Shown here: in pieces, positions 23,654 to 32,221 of the stretch
How positions within the stretch are numbered: the stretch's first letter is position 1
Layout of the letters: each line of letters begins with the position of its first letter
Source: Palsa-504 sp963800415
GTDB taxonomy: Bacteria > Actinomycetota > Actinomycetes > Streptosporangiales > Streptosporangiaceae
Reading direction: 5' to 3'
Assembly: GCA_963800415.1 (NCBI GenBank)
Contig: CAWDBS010000033.1
Location: 1-64,000, forward strand
Length of the DNA: 64,000 bases
Program-made: the position numbers and the translations under genes
Notes under the pieces: generated by a model
The model's database searches: none
Told to the model about the DNA's origin: nothing
The model's input: only the letters and a program-made list of their open reading frames with translations

Positions 23654-24988
23654 ATGGCACAGCTGGACTGGAAGGCCGAGTACGCCTACACCACCGGGAT
23701 GCAGGCGTTCATCTACGGCTTCCCGTATATCTACAACGCCAAGCTCCGGCATGACTGGGTGACCCAGGCCCGGGACCCGGCTGTGGTGCCCTATGCCGCG
23801 GTCAACTGTTTCTGGCATGCCGCGCGGGTGATGGATGCGTCCTACCGGGATGGCGGCTGCCCGAACAACGACACGCTGTACTCGCTGGCGTGGCTGGACC
23901 TGGGCGGGGAACCGGTCATCTTGTCCCACCCGGACATGGCAGACCGGTACTTCACCTTCGAGCTGATGGGGTTCAGCTCGGACAACTTCGACTATGTCGG
24001 GCAGCGCACCACCGGGCCCAAGGCCGGGCATTTCGCCATCTGCGGGCCGGGCTGGCACGGGGACCTGCCGGCCGGGGTGCGGGCAACCCTGCCCGCGCCG
24101 ACCCGGTGGGTGCTGATGCTGGGCCGCACCCTGGTCGACGGGGAGGCGGACCTGGCGGCCGTGCACGCGCTGCAGGCGCAGTACCGGCTCACCCCGCTGA
24201 GCCTGTGGGGCAAGCCCGGCGCCACGATGCCCGAACGCCGCGACGTGTACGCTCCGGCCGCGCCGGCCCAGGATCCGCTCGGGCCGTGGAAGACGCTGAA
24301 CGCGATGCTGGCCGAGAACCCCCCGCCGCCGCATCACGCCGTGCTGCTGGCCCAGTTCGCCCGCCTCGGCGTCGGCCCCGGCCTGGACGTGGACGCCCAG
24401 CCCGAGGCGGTCAGGCAGGGCCTGACCCGCGCCGCGGTGACCGGGATGGGGCTGCTGCAGCAGCAGTTCCTCAGCGGGGACTGGGCCACCGTGGTCAACG
24501 GCTGGCGCTACCCCCCGGCCGCCGAAGGGCGGTTCGGGGATGACTTCCTGGATCGCGCCGCCGACCAGTCGCTGGCCGGGATCACCGCCAACGACCCGGC
24601 CGAGGCGGTCTACCTGGTGAACTTCACCGATGCACGCGGCGCCGCGCTGTCCCCCCGGGGCCGCTACACCCTGCGCTTCCGGCCCGGTGATCTTCCCCCG
24701 GTGGACTCGTTCTGGTCGCTGGCCGCCTACACCGCGCAGGACATGAACCTGATCCCCAACCCCGCCCGCCGGTATTCGGTCGGCGACCGGACCCCCGGGC
24801 TGGCCCGCGACCCGGACGGCGGGCTGAGGATCTACTTGCAGCCCGGCTCACCCGGCGGCACCCGGGAACCGAACTGGCTGCCCACCTCGGCAGAACACCC
24901 CTGGTTCGTGATCTTGCGGATGTACCGGCCCCATCCCGCGGTCATCCAGGCCAAATGGGAATGCCCGGGCATCACCCCGGTCACCTGA
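23654..24988 (+). CDS. DUF1254/DUF1214 domain-containing protein
   Basis: 444 residues. The N-terminal DUF1254 domain begins YTTGMQAFIYGFPYIYNAKL and includes NNDTLYSLAWLDLGGEPVIL; the C-terminal DUF1214 domain includes YTLRFRPGDLPPVDSFWSLA and the closing NWLPTSAEHPWFVILRMYRP. The two-domain layout and length are standard for this family, whose biochemical function is not established; related proteins are porin-like or secreted in other phyla. No signal peptide is visible, so this one appears cytosolic. The ATG has GAAGGGGATACGGAG upstream. It is the first gene behind regulatory copy E and probably heads an operon with the next gene, 78 bases on. Confidence 0.88.
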   Translation: MAQLDWKAEYAYTTGMQAFIYGFPYIYNAKLRHDWVTQARDPAVVPYAAVNCFWHAARVMDASYRDGGCPNNDTLYSLAWLDLGGEPVILSHPDMADRYFTFELMGFSSDNFDYVGQRTTGPKAGHFAICGPGWHGDLPAGVRATLPAPTRWVLMLGRTLVDGEADLAAVHALQAQYRLTPLSLWGKPGATMPERRDVYAPAAPAQDPLGPWKTLNAMLAENPPPPHHAVLLAQFARLGVGPGLDVDAQPEAVRQGLTRAAVTGMGLLQQQFLSGDWATVVNGWRYPPAAEGRFGDDFLDRAADQSLAGITANDPAEAVYLVNFTDARGAALSPRGRYTLRFRPGDLPPVDSFWSLAAYTAQDMNLIPNPARRYSVGDRTPGLARDPDGGLRIYLQPGSPGGTREPNWLPTSAEHPWFVILRMYRPHPAVIQAKWECPGITPVT

Positions 24989-25066
24989 CCACCCGCGGTG
25001 CCCGGCCGGCACCTGCACGCTGCCGCCCGTGAAACCCCCGGGAAGTCGCTAGAAAAGGAGTAAGGA

Positions 25067-25777
25067 ATGAAGCTGTCAGCCAAGGTGCCGCCGGATGACG
25101 AAGGCGCGAAGCTCGTGCGCTTCGAGGACATCCGCGGCCAGCGGTACACCGAGATCTTCCTGATCGGCGGCCACGTGCTCACCCGCCACCTGGTCGGCGG
25201 GGTCTACAACACGATCGGGCTCAACGACCCCGGCCGAACCGGGGACACCAGCCCGCAGGCCATCCTCGACAAGGTCGACGTCGATGCCCTGGAAGAGGAG
25301 TACGACCTCCTCCGGGCCTTCAAGAACGGTCCCAGGCTGTGGTGCCTGGACTGGATCGAGGCCATGGTCGGCAAGGAGCGGAACTTCAATGGCCTGCATG
25401 CGCGCTGGGTGACCTGGCTCGACGTGCCCAAGCAGATGCGCAAGCACCAGAGCGTCGCCTACAAGATCATAAACGTGCAGCGGGACACGCAGTTCGGCAT
25501 CAAGACGGGCTCGCCTGCCTTCCTCCTGGACGACCCGGACGGCGACTCGTGGTGCATGAAGTCGGCCAGCCTCATCGTCGACCCCGGCCAGACTTATGAG
25601 AGCCTGAAGGACCTCGGCGGCCGCCTGCAGCCCGAGCCGGGCTGGAAGTTCCGGGCCGTGATCCTCGACCAGGACCTGGTCCTCACCCCCGACGACGGAG
25701 CCGCCAGGATCACCCAGGACGAGCTGGGCAACACCTACGACCGGGTCGGAGGCCCCTACAGCAACTACAAGCCGTGA
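25067..25777 (+). CDS. Hypothetical protein (actinobacterial)
   Basis: 236 residues from an ATG with AAAAGGAGTAAGGA upstream, a strong ribosome-binding site. It has no membrane segment. The sequence is well structured (FEDIRGQRYTEIFLIGGHVL, RLWCLDWIEAMVGKERNFNG, a VPKQMRKHQSVAYKI block, LTPDDGAARITQDELGNTYD near the end). I do not recognise a named family. It follows the DUF1254 gene closely, so co-regulation through copy E is likely. A second, degraded copy of its last third plus the following 100 bases lies at 14035-14240, showing past duplication. Confidence 0.7.
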   Translation: MKLSAKVPPDDEGAKLVRFEDIRGQRYTEIFLIGGHVLTRHLVGGVYNTIGLNDPGRTGDTSPQAILDKVDVDALEEEYDLLRAFKNGPRLWCLDWIEAMVGKERNFNGLHARWVTWLDVPKQMRKHQSVAYKIINVQRDTQFGIKTGSPAFLLDDPDGDSWCMKSASLIVDPGQTYESLKDLGGRLQPEPGWKFRAVILDQDLVLTPDDGAARITQDELGNTYDRVGGPYSNYKP

Positions 25778-25880
25778 GGCACGCCATGGCCAGCGACCGG
25801 CAACCGGCCCCGAGAGCACCGGGAACCCGCACTCAGGTGTTATCCCAGCGGGCAGCGAGATCCGGGCCGCGGTCGGACAG
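25675..25880 (+). repeat. Segment duplicated at 14035-14240
   Basis: The 3' end of the 25067 gene and the following non-coding bases (CGACCGGCAACCGGCCCC, then CGAGATCCGGGCC) recur at 14035-14240 with scattered differences. Since the similarity passes the stop codon, this is a DNA duplication rather than only a protein family match. The rest of the gap up to 26057 shows no supported gene. Confidence 0.6.
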
Positions 25881-26057
25881 CCTGGGGCCTTCGGGGGTGA
25901 GCCAAGCTCACGCCACGCTGGAGCGAGGAGGGCGAGATGACGCTGGAGGCTGAATCAACCCGGATGCCGACTGCGGCGATGATCCGGGCAGCCCCGGACG
26001 CTGGGGCAGGCAACGGAATCTGCGCCGTAGGCCCCCTAGCGGACAGGTCGTAGGCTG

Positions 26058-26990
26058 ATGGCGTCCACCGGCCAGGACAGTGAATCGCCGCGAGTCGCCG
26101 CGGACGGCGGCCGCGGCGTCCGCCGTCGTGCCCGGCATGGCACCGCGGCCGCCAAGGGGAAGATCGAGGCGGCCAAGGGGAAGTACGCCGGGTCGTCGGC
26201 TGAGCATCTGTGGCGCCGGCTGGACTCGATGGATTTCATCAACCGGGGCATGCTGTTCGCGGCCACGCTGCTGTTGTGCTTGTTCCCGTTCCTGATCATC
26301 GCCAACGCCCTGGCCGGCCAGTCGGCGGCCACCGGGCTGGCCCGGCACCTGGGCCTGAACCAGCAGGCTGCCGCTGATGTCGGCGCCCTGTTCACCTCCT
26401 CGGCGGCCACCTCCAGCGCCGTCACCGGGACCGCCTGGGTGTTCTTCATCCTGGGCGGTATCGCCGCGGCCACGGCGATCCAGGGCCTTTACGAGGCGGC
26501 CTTCGAGCTGGCGGGCCGGGGGGCCAGGGACATGCTCCGCCGGCTGATCTGGCTGGCCGTGCTGGTGGGCTGCTCAGCCCTGGCCGGCTGGGCCGGGCCC
26601 GCGCTGCGCGGCGCGGGCGGCCCGGTCCTGCTCGCGGTCACCGGCCTGGTGGTGCTTACCGGCTTTTGGTGGTTCACGATCTGGTTCCTGCTCGCGGGCA
26701 GGATCTCCTGGCGGGACGTGTTCCCGGCCGCCGTCGCCACGGCCGTGTTCTGGCTGGGCATGGAGGCAGTCTTCTCCGTCATCTTCTCCGGCATGGTCAC
26801 CTCCGACGACACCAAGTACGGGCCGATAGGCGTGGTCTTTGCCCTGATGACCTGGCTGATCGCCATCGGGGTCGTGATCATCCTGGGCGCGGTGGCCGGC
26901 ATCGTGTGGCGGGAGCGGAACCTGTCATTCCGGGCTGCCCTCAAGAAATTGCGGCGGGACCGGAGCACACCGCACACCACGAAACCCTGA
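26058..26990 (+). CDS. YihY/BrkB family inner-membrane protein
   Basis: 310 residues with about six membrane helices: GMLFAATLLLCLFPFLIIA, WVFFILGGIAAATAIQGLYE, LIWLAVLVGCSALAGWA, LAVTGLVVLTGFWWFTIWF, FPAAVATAVFWLGMEAVF and VFALMTWLIAIGVVIILGAV. These match the YihY/virulence factor BrkB family, including the conserved WRDVFPAAVATAVFW and the tail WRERN. The N-terminal 50 residues are a charged Lys/Arg/Ala extension. Family function is not settled (once called RNase BN, now viewed as a membrane transporter-like protein). It is followed after 69 bases by another membrane protein and probably forms an operon with it. Confidence 0.87.
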   Translation: MASTGQDSESPRVAADGGRGVRRRARHGTAAAKGKIEAAKGKYAGSSAEHLWRRLDSMDFINRGMLFAATLLLCLFPFLIIANALAGQSAATGLARHLGLNQQAAADVGALFTSSAATSSAVTGTAWVFFILGGIAAATAIQGLYEAAFELAGRGARDMLRRLIWLAVLVGCSALAGWAGPALRGAGGPVLLAVTGLVVLTGFWWFTIWFLLAGRISWRDVFPAAVATAVFWLGMEAVFSVIFSGMVTSDDTKYGPIGVVFALMTWLIAIGVVIILGAVAGIVWRERNLSFRAALKKLRRDRSTPHTTKP

Positions 26991-27059
26991 CCAATCGCAG
27001 GGCCGAAGGGGTTAAGCACAGGCGGCAGCCGGCCCGGCGATCCTGACGGAGGAGTCACG

Positions 27060-28352
27060 ATGACATCGGTAACAACCGAACCGGAAGAGCGAACCGGGAA
27101 GCCGCGGCGGCGGCGTATCCGCAGGAGTGCCGTCGGCGTGCTGGTCGCGTTGTCCTGCCTGCTGGTGCTGCTGTCCGCCACGGAGGTGTGGGCGCACCGG
27201 ACCCTGCTCAACACCGGCACGTTCGTCGGCACGGTCGCGCCGGTCTTCCAGGATCCGGCGGTGGCCTCCGCGGTGGCGGCGCGCGCCACCGGCGAGCTGT
27301 TCACCCAGCTTGACCTGCAGGCCCGGCTGAAAGATGCGCTGCCTGCCAAGGCCGGTGTCGCGGCCGTCCCGGTCACCAACGCCGCCAAGGGCTACGTCGC
27401 CGGTGAGCTGACCAAGGTGCTGACGTCCGCCCGGTTCCAGGCCATCTGGACCGCCGCGCTGACCGCCACCCACCACCAGCTGGTGGCGGTGCTGCGCGGC
27501 CAGGGCACCGCGGCGGTGTCCACCTCCGGCGGCTACATCGTCATCAACACCGTCCCGCTGATCAACCAGGCCCTGGCGAAGGTGTCCGGCCTGGCCTCGG
27601 ACCTGGCCGGCAAGCCGGTGACGCTGCCCGCCATCACCAGCGCCGAGGTGCCCCAGCAGGCGGTGGACAAGCTGTCCGGCGCCCTGGGAGTCACCCTGCC
27701 CGCCGACTTCGGCCAGATCACCCTGGTCAAGTCGGCCGACCTGGCCGCCGTCCAGAAAGGGGTGAAGGCCTTCGACCGGCTCACCCTGGTCCTGCCCCTG
27801 GTCACGATCGTGCTGATCGCCCTGTGCCTGTGGCTGTCGGTGAACCGCCGCCGGACCGTGCTCCAGCTGGCCGCCGGCGTCTGCCTGCTGATGATCGCGG
27901 AACGGCGTGTCGTCCTGCACGAGCAGGGCACGCTGGCCAGCGCCGCGCACAACCCCCAGCTCGCGCACAGCGTGCTGGGTGACCTGCTGCACGGATACTT
28001 CGTCCTGACCGGATGGGTCCTGGCCGTGGCGCTGGCCGTGCTGGTCATCGCCGTGCTGGCCGGGCCGTACCGGTGGGCGGTGGCCTTCCGCTCGCGGGTG
28101 AGGCGGACCTGGCACAGCATCACCGCGGCAAGGGGCGGCGCCCGCCGGGGCCAGGCGGTCACCTGGATGGCCTCTCACGCGGGCGGCCTCCAGCTGGCAG
28201 CCGCCGCCGCCGCCGGGATCCTGCTGCTGATCGTGCCCGTGTCCTGGCTCAGCTTCCTGCTCATCGGCGTGCTGCTCGCCGCCGGCGAGATCTGCCTGCA
28301 GCGGATCAAGCCCGCCCCGCCCGACGACACACCGCCCGCTGCCGCGGCCTGA
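27060..28352 (+). CDS. Integral membrane protein, function unknown
   Basis: 430 residues from an ATG with GGAGGAGTCACG upstream. After a basic N-terminus (KPRRRRIRRSA) comes one helix (VGVLVALSCLLVLLSATEVW), a long external region of about 210 residues rich in Ala/Val (FVGTVAPVFQDPAVASAVAA), then three or four helices (LVLPLVTIVLIALCLWL, VLAVALAVLVIAVLAGPY, AAAAGILLLIVPVSWLSFLL). This one-helix/large-loop/helices layout is common in actinobacterial hypothetical membrane proteins. A role in envelope stress is guessed only from its neighbours. A strong 14-base stem-loop after the gene separates it from the convergent SDR. Confidence 0.75.
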   Translation: MTSVTTEPEERTGKPRRRRIRRSAVGVLVALSCLLVLLSATEVWAHRTLLNTGTFVGTVAPVFQDPAVASAVAARATGELFTQLDLQARLKDALPAKAGVAAVPVTNAAKGYVAGELTKVLTSARFQAIWTAALTATHHQLVAVLRGQGTAAVSTSGGYIVINTVPLINQALAKVSGLASDLAGKPVTLPAITSAEVPQQAVDKLSGALGVTLPADFGQITLVKSADLAAVQKGVKAFDRLTLVLPLVTIVLIALCLWLSVNRRRTVLQLAAGVCLLMIAERRVVLHEQGTLASAAHNPQLAHSVLGDLLHGYFVLTGWVLAVALAVLVIAVLAGPYRWAVAFRSRVRRTWHSITAARGGARRGQAVTWMASHAGGLQLAAAAAAGILLLIVPVSWLSFLLIGVLLAAGEICLQRIKPAPPDDTPPAAAA

Positions 28353-28530
28353 CCAGCCCCGACCCGGTCACGCACCTGACACGCCGCAAGGTACCCCGCC
28401 CCCGGACCCCGGCCCAGGAGCCCCGGACAAGCCGCACAACGTGGCAACGAGATCGCCTATGCGCGTGCCGCTCAGCTGGCGCCGGCCGACATGCTCACCT
28501 GGGTTCACTCGCATCGGTCCGGGGAGAAGC

Positions 28531-28570
28531 AGCCGCGCCCGGCCTGACGGCGGTGCGGCCGGGCGCGGCT
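28531..28570. terminator. Strong hairpin between convergent genes
   Basis: AGCCGCGCCCGGCC at 28531-28544 pairs perfectly with GGCCGGGCGCGGCT at 28557-28570, a 14-base GC stem with a 12-base loop. It lies between the rightward membrane-protein gene and the leftward SDR gene, so it can terminate both directions. Confidence 0.75.
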
Positions 28571-28650
28571 AGGACACTAGATCAGTCCCGCGTGACGCCG
28601 GGATGCAGGGCATGTGGAGACCGTGTGAAGGCACCCGGGCCCGGCGGCGG

Positions 28651-29424
28651 TTAGTTGCGCATGTAGGCGCCGGCGGCCACGTTGAGGACCTCGCCGGTGA
28701 TGAAGGCGGCCCGGTCGGAGGCGAGGAACGCCACGGCCTCGGCGATGTCGGCCGGGCCTGGCAGCTCGCCGAGCGGCCCGGTGGTGCCCGGCATCCGGGC
28801 CAGCAGCTCGGCGTTGTCCTCGGCGAACTTGGTGTCCTTGACCACGCCCATGGACAGGTAGACGGCGCGGATCCGGTGCGGGCCGCCCTCGTGGGCGAGC
28901 CCCCGGGTCAGCGCGGCCAGGCCGCCCTTGGTCGCCGCGTACGGTGCCTCGATGCCGCCGCCGCCGACGTCGGGCGCGTAGCTGCCCACGTTCACGATCA
29001 CGCCGCCGCCCGCGTCCCGCATCAGCGGCATCGTGCGACGGCACAGGTACCACGGGCCGGTGAGGTTGACCCGGAGCACCCGGTCCCAGTCGGCCGGGTC
29101 GTAGCCGAAGATGCTGCCGACGACGTTCACGGCCGCGTTGTTGACCAGGATCTGCACCGGACCCAGCGACGTGGTGACGGCGTTCACGACCGCGTTGATC
29201 TGATCCGGGTCGCCGGCGTCCAGCGGGTAGCCGGTCACGGTGGCCGCCGGGTAGTCGGCGGCGATCGCCGCGGTCACCTTCTCGGTGCGGGCCGGGTGGA
29301 TGTCGGTCACCACCACCCGCGCGCCGCCGGCCGCCAGCCGCCGCGCCACGGCCTGCCCGATGCCCCGGCCCGCGGCCGCCGTGACCAGCGCGACCCGGCC
29401 GCCGAACTCCCCCGGATCAGCCAT
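28651..29424 (-). CDS. SDR family oxidoreductase
   Basis: 257-residue short-chain dehydrogenase. The cofactor motif reads TAAAGRGIGQ (first Gly replaced by Ala), then LVNNAAVNV, NVGSYAPDVGG with the catalytic Ser and PYAATKGG with Tyr and Lys. The C-terminus INVAAG-type (GEVLNVAAGAYMRN) replaces the usual VDGG. Its ATG overlaps the stop of the upstream acyl-CoA dehydrogenase by 8 bases, so the two are coupled in a leftward operon. It probably oxidises a hydroxyacyl intermediate of the same pathway; the substrate is not known. Confidence 0.86.
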   Translation of the reverse strand: MADPGEFGGRVALVTAAAGRGIGQAVARRLAAGGARVVVTDIHPARTEKVTAAIAADYPAATVTGYPLDAGDPDQINAVVNAVTTSLGPVQILVNNAAVNVVGSIFGYDPADWDRVLRVNLTGPWYLCRRTMPLMRDAGGGVIVNVGSYAPDVGGGGIEAPYAATKGGLAALTRGLAHEGGPHRIRAVYLSMGVVKDTKFAEDNAELLARMPGTTGPLGELPGPADIAEAVAFLASDRAAFITGEVLNVAAGAYMRN

Positions 29425-30655
29425 GCCCTGCCTCCTCCCGGCGCCGCTCCCTGGGCAGGCCGAGCACCGCCTCGGCGAGGATGTTGCGCTGCACTTCGGA
29501 GGTGCCGGCGTAGATCGTCCCGGCCCGGGCGTTCAGGAAGGCACCCAGCCAGGAGCCGGAGGAGTTGGGCGCGCCGGGGTCGTCGGTGCGCACGGCGCGC
29601 AGCGGGCCGCGGCCTTCCGGTACCAGGCCGTCCAGGCCACCGATGTCCAGGGCCAGTTCGGTCGCGGCCAGGTGGTACTCGCTCCAGTACAGCTTCGCGA
29701 CCGAGGCCGCCGCGCCCAGCCCGGCGCCCTGCTGTACCTGGGTGAGGATCCGGTAGCCGAGGTAGCGCATGATCTCCACCCGGGCGTAGCACCAGGCCAG
29801 CCGCTGCCGGATGAGCGGGTCGTGATCGCGGCCGCGCATCGTGGCCAGCGCGAGCAGCCGGTCAAGTTCGGCCCGGAACAGGATCGGATTGGTGGCCGCT
29901 TCCTCGCCGCGCTCGTGCCCGAGCAGCGTCATGGCCACCGGCCAGCCCTCGCCCGGGGCCCCGACGACCAGATCGGCCGGGGTCCGGGCGCCGGTGAAGA
30001 ACACCTCGTTGAAGTCGCTGTCCCCGGTGAGCGCTCTGATCGGCCTGATCTCGACGCCGGGCTGATCGAGCGGGCAGAGCAGGAACGAGAGCCCGGCGTG
30101 GCCGCGGGCCCGCGGGTCGGTGCGGGCCAGCAGGAAGATCCAGTTGGCACGGTGCGCGACCGAGGTCCAGACCTTCTGCCCGTCGATCACCCAGTCGCCA
30201 CCGTCCAAGGCGGCCCGGGTGGTCAGGGACGCGAGGTCCGAGCCCGCGCCCGGCTCGGAGAAGCCCTGGCACCACCGGTCCTGGCCGGACAGGATGCGCG
30301 GCAGGAACCGGCGCCGCTGCCCGGCCGTGCCCCAGCGGAGCAGCGTGCTGCCGAGCATCTTGATGCCGAACAAGTCGGTGTGCTCGCCGAACGGCACGCC
30401 GGCCCGGGCCAGTTCCTCCATCAGCACCACCTGGTGCAGCCGGGACAGCCCGCGCCCGCCGTACTCCGGCGGCCAGGTGATGCCGAGCAGGCCCCGGCGG
30501 TACAGCACCTGCCGCCATCGCGCCGCGAACCGCTCCGCGTCCTCGCGGGCCGCGATGGCCCCGATGCCCGCCCAGCCGGCCGGCAGTTCCTCGGCCAGCA
30601 CGGCCCGGACCTCGGCGCGGAAGGACTCCGCCTCGGCGGGATAACTGATGTCCAC
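29417..30655 (-). CDS. Acyl-CoA dehydrogenase
   Basis: 412-residue FAD enzyme starting MDISYPAEAESFRAEVRAVL. It has WCQGFSEPGAGSDLASLTT (FAD-binding loop), GQKVWTSVAHRANWIFLLAR and the C-terminal TIYAGTSEVQRNILAEAVLG. This belongs to the long FadE class used on branched, cyclic or steroid-side-chain acyl-CoAs, although substrate cannot be read from sequence. It is first in a two-gene leftward operon and shares an AT-rich divergent promoter with the thiolase-fold operon. With the dehydrogenase at 33482 it could form an unequal pair as suggested for the 6.9/8.1-kb genes. Confidence 0.9.
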   Translation of the reverse strand: MDISYPAEAESFRAEVRAVLAEELPAGWAGIGAIAAREDAERFAARWRQVLYRRGLLGITWPPEYGGRGLSRLHQVVLMEELARAGVPFGEHTDLFGIKMLGSTLLRWGTAGQRRRFLPRILSGQDRWCQGFSEPGAGSDLASLTTRAALDGGDWVIDGQKVWTSVAHRANWIFLLARTDPRARGHAGLSFLLCPLDQPGVEIRPIRALTGDSDFNEVFFTGARTPADLVVGAPGEGWPVAMTLLGHERGEEAATNPILFRAELDRLLALATMRGRDHDPLIRQRLAWCYARVEIMRYLGYRILTQVQQGAGLGAAASVAKLYWSEYHLAATELALDIGGLDGLVPEGRGPLRAVRTDDPGAPNSSGSWLGAFLNARAGTIYAGTSEVQRNILAEAVLGLPRERRREEAGHG

Positions 30656-30681
30656 GCAGGCTCCCCAGGACTAGCTTCAAA

Positions 30682-30710
30682 ATAGTATAACAGGTAATCT
30701 ATTTTTACTC
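30682..30710. promoter_or_regulatory. AT-rich divergent promoter/operator
   Basis: ATAGTATAAC followed by AGGTAATCTAT and TTTTTACTC forms an AT island between the divergent dehydrogenase and thiolase-fold operons. GTATAAC (30685-30691) is shared with the sites at 3293 and 6788, and ATAG/CTAT form outer arms. A common repressor for all three islands is possible but unproven. Confidence 0.4.
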
Positions 30711-30764
30711 ATCTAACGGACTCACGAGGAGTGCCGTAGAGGGAGCGAACGTGTGAGGAGTGCC

Positions 30765-32221
30765 ATGGGAGGTCTGGTCGGCTACGGCGCCTACGTGCCG
30801 TATTACCGCTTGGAGCGCACCCGGATAGCGAGGGTGCTGGGCCAGGGCGGGGGTTCCGGCATCCGTTCGGTGGCCGCATTTGACGAGGACACCACCTCTA
30901 TGGCGGTGGCGGCGGGTCGCGCCGCCCTGGCCAGGATGACGGGTCCGGGCGGGCAGCCGGGCCGCGGGTGCGTGCGGCAGCTGTTCTTCGCCACCACCGT
31001 CCCCGCCTACGCGGACAAGACCAACGCCACGGCGGTGCACGCCGCCCTGCGGCTGCCGGCCGACGCGCTGGCGGTCGACATGGCCGGCGCCGTCCGCTCC
31101 GGCGTGGGCGCGCTGGTCGCCGCCGCCCAGTCGGCGGTGCCCGCCATGGCGGTGCTCGCCGACATCCGGACCGGGCTGCCGGGCAGCGCGGACGAGCGGG
31201 ACGGCGGCGACGGCGCGGCCGCCTTCGTCTTCGGCGGCGCGGACGGCGGCGACGGGCCTGCCGGTGCTGGCCGAGGTCATCGGGCAGGGCTGCGCGACCG
31301 CCGAGTTCCTGACCGGTGGCGGGCGCCCGGCGCGGCCGCCTCGCGGGTGTGGGAGGAGCGGTTCGGCGAGCAGGTCTACGGGCCGCTGGCCGAGGCGGCC
31401 ATGGCGGACGCGCTGAAGCAGGCGGGGCTGACCGCCGGGCAGGTGGACCACCTGATCGTGGCCGGGCTGCATGGCCCGGGCGGTGAGCCGCGTCGTCCGC
31501 GCCGCCGGGCGTGCCGGCCGAGGCGGTCGCCGACAACCTCACCGCTAGCATCGGCAACGCCGGCACCGCGCAGCCCGGCATCGGCCTGGCCGACGTCCTG
31601 GACCGGGCCGGGCCCGGCGAGACCGTGCTGCTGGTGGTGCTGGCCGACGGCGCGTCTGCCCTGGCGCTGCGCACCACCCAGGCGCTGGCCCGGCACCGGC
31701 AGCCGCAGCCGGTCGCCGCGCAGATCGCGGCGGGCAGCACCGCGCTGGAGTACGCCACCTTCCTGTCCTGGCGCGGGTTCCTGGACCGCGAGCCACCCCG
31801 CCGGCCGGACCCGGACCCGGTCGCGGCGCCGCCCGCACAGCGCCGAACGGACTGGAAGTTCGGGCTCGTCGCGGCGAAATGCACGCGCTGCGGCACGCGG
31901 AGCCTGCCGCCGGACCGGGTTTGCCAGCACTGCCACGCGGTGGACGAGATGACCCCCGAGCCGCTCGCCGACGTGCCCGCGACCGTGACCACCTACACCG
32001 TGGACCGGCTGGCCTACACGCCGAGCCCGCCGATGCTCATGGTGGTGCTCGACTTCGACGGCGGCGGCCGGATGCGCTGCCAGCTCACCGACGCCGCCGA
32101 GGACGAGGTCCGGGCCGGCCTGCGGGTCGAGATGACCTTCCGGCGGCTGGTCACCGCCTCCGGCGTGCACAACTACTTCTGGAAAGCGCGGCCGGTCCGA
32201 TTCGCAGGGAAGGGTGAGTAA
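30765..32221 (+). pseudogene. HMG-CoA synthase-like/thiolase-fold protein fused to DUF35 zinc-ribbon OB-fold, several frameshifts
   Basis: The N-terminal part (VGYGAYVPYYRLERTRI, VRQLFFATTVPAYADKTNAT) is the ketosynthase-III/HMG-CoA-synthase-like fold. The C-terminal part is a DUF35 protein with a zinc ribbon (C-x-x-C at CTRC, C-x-x-C at CQHC) and OB-fold (VTTYTVDRLAYTPSPPMLMV). The frame shifts near 31245, 31305 and 31476, giving frames 3, 1, 3 and 2. The nucleophile position reads DMAGAVRSG, without the expected Cys. DUF35 proteins partner thiolases in steroid side-chain aldolases (Ltp2/ChsH2), and a thiolase gene follows at once (TAAATG). Start is ATG 30765 or GTG 30753. This is a real decayed gene or one with several indel errors. 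Confidence 0.75.
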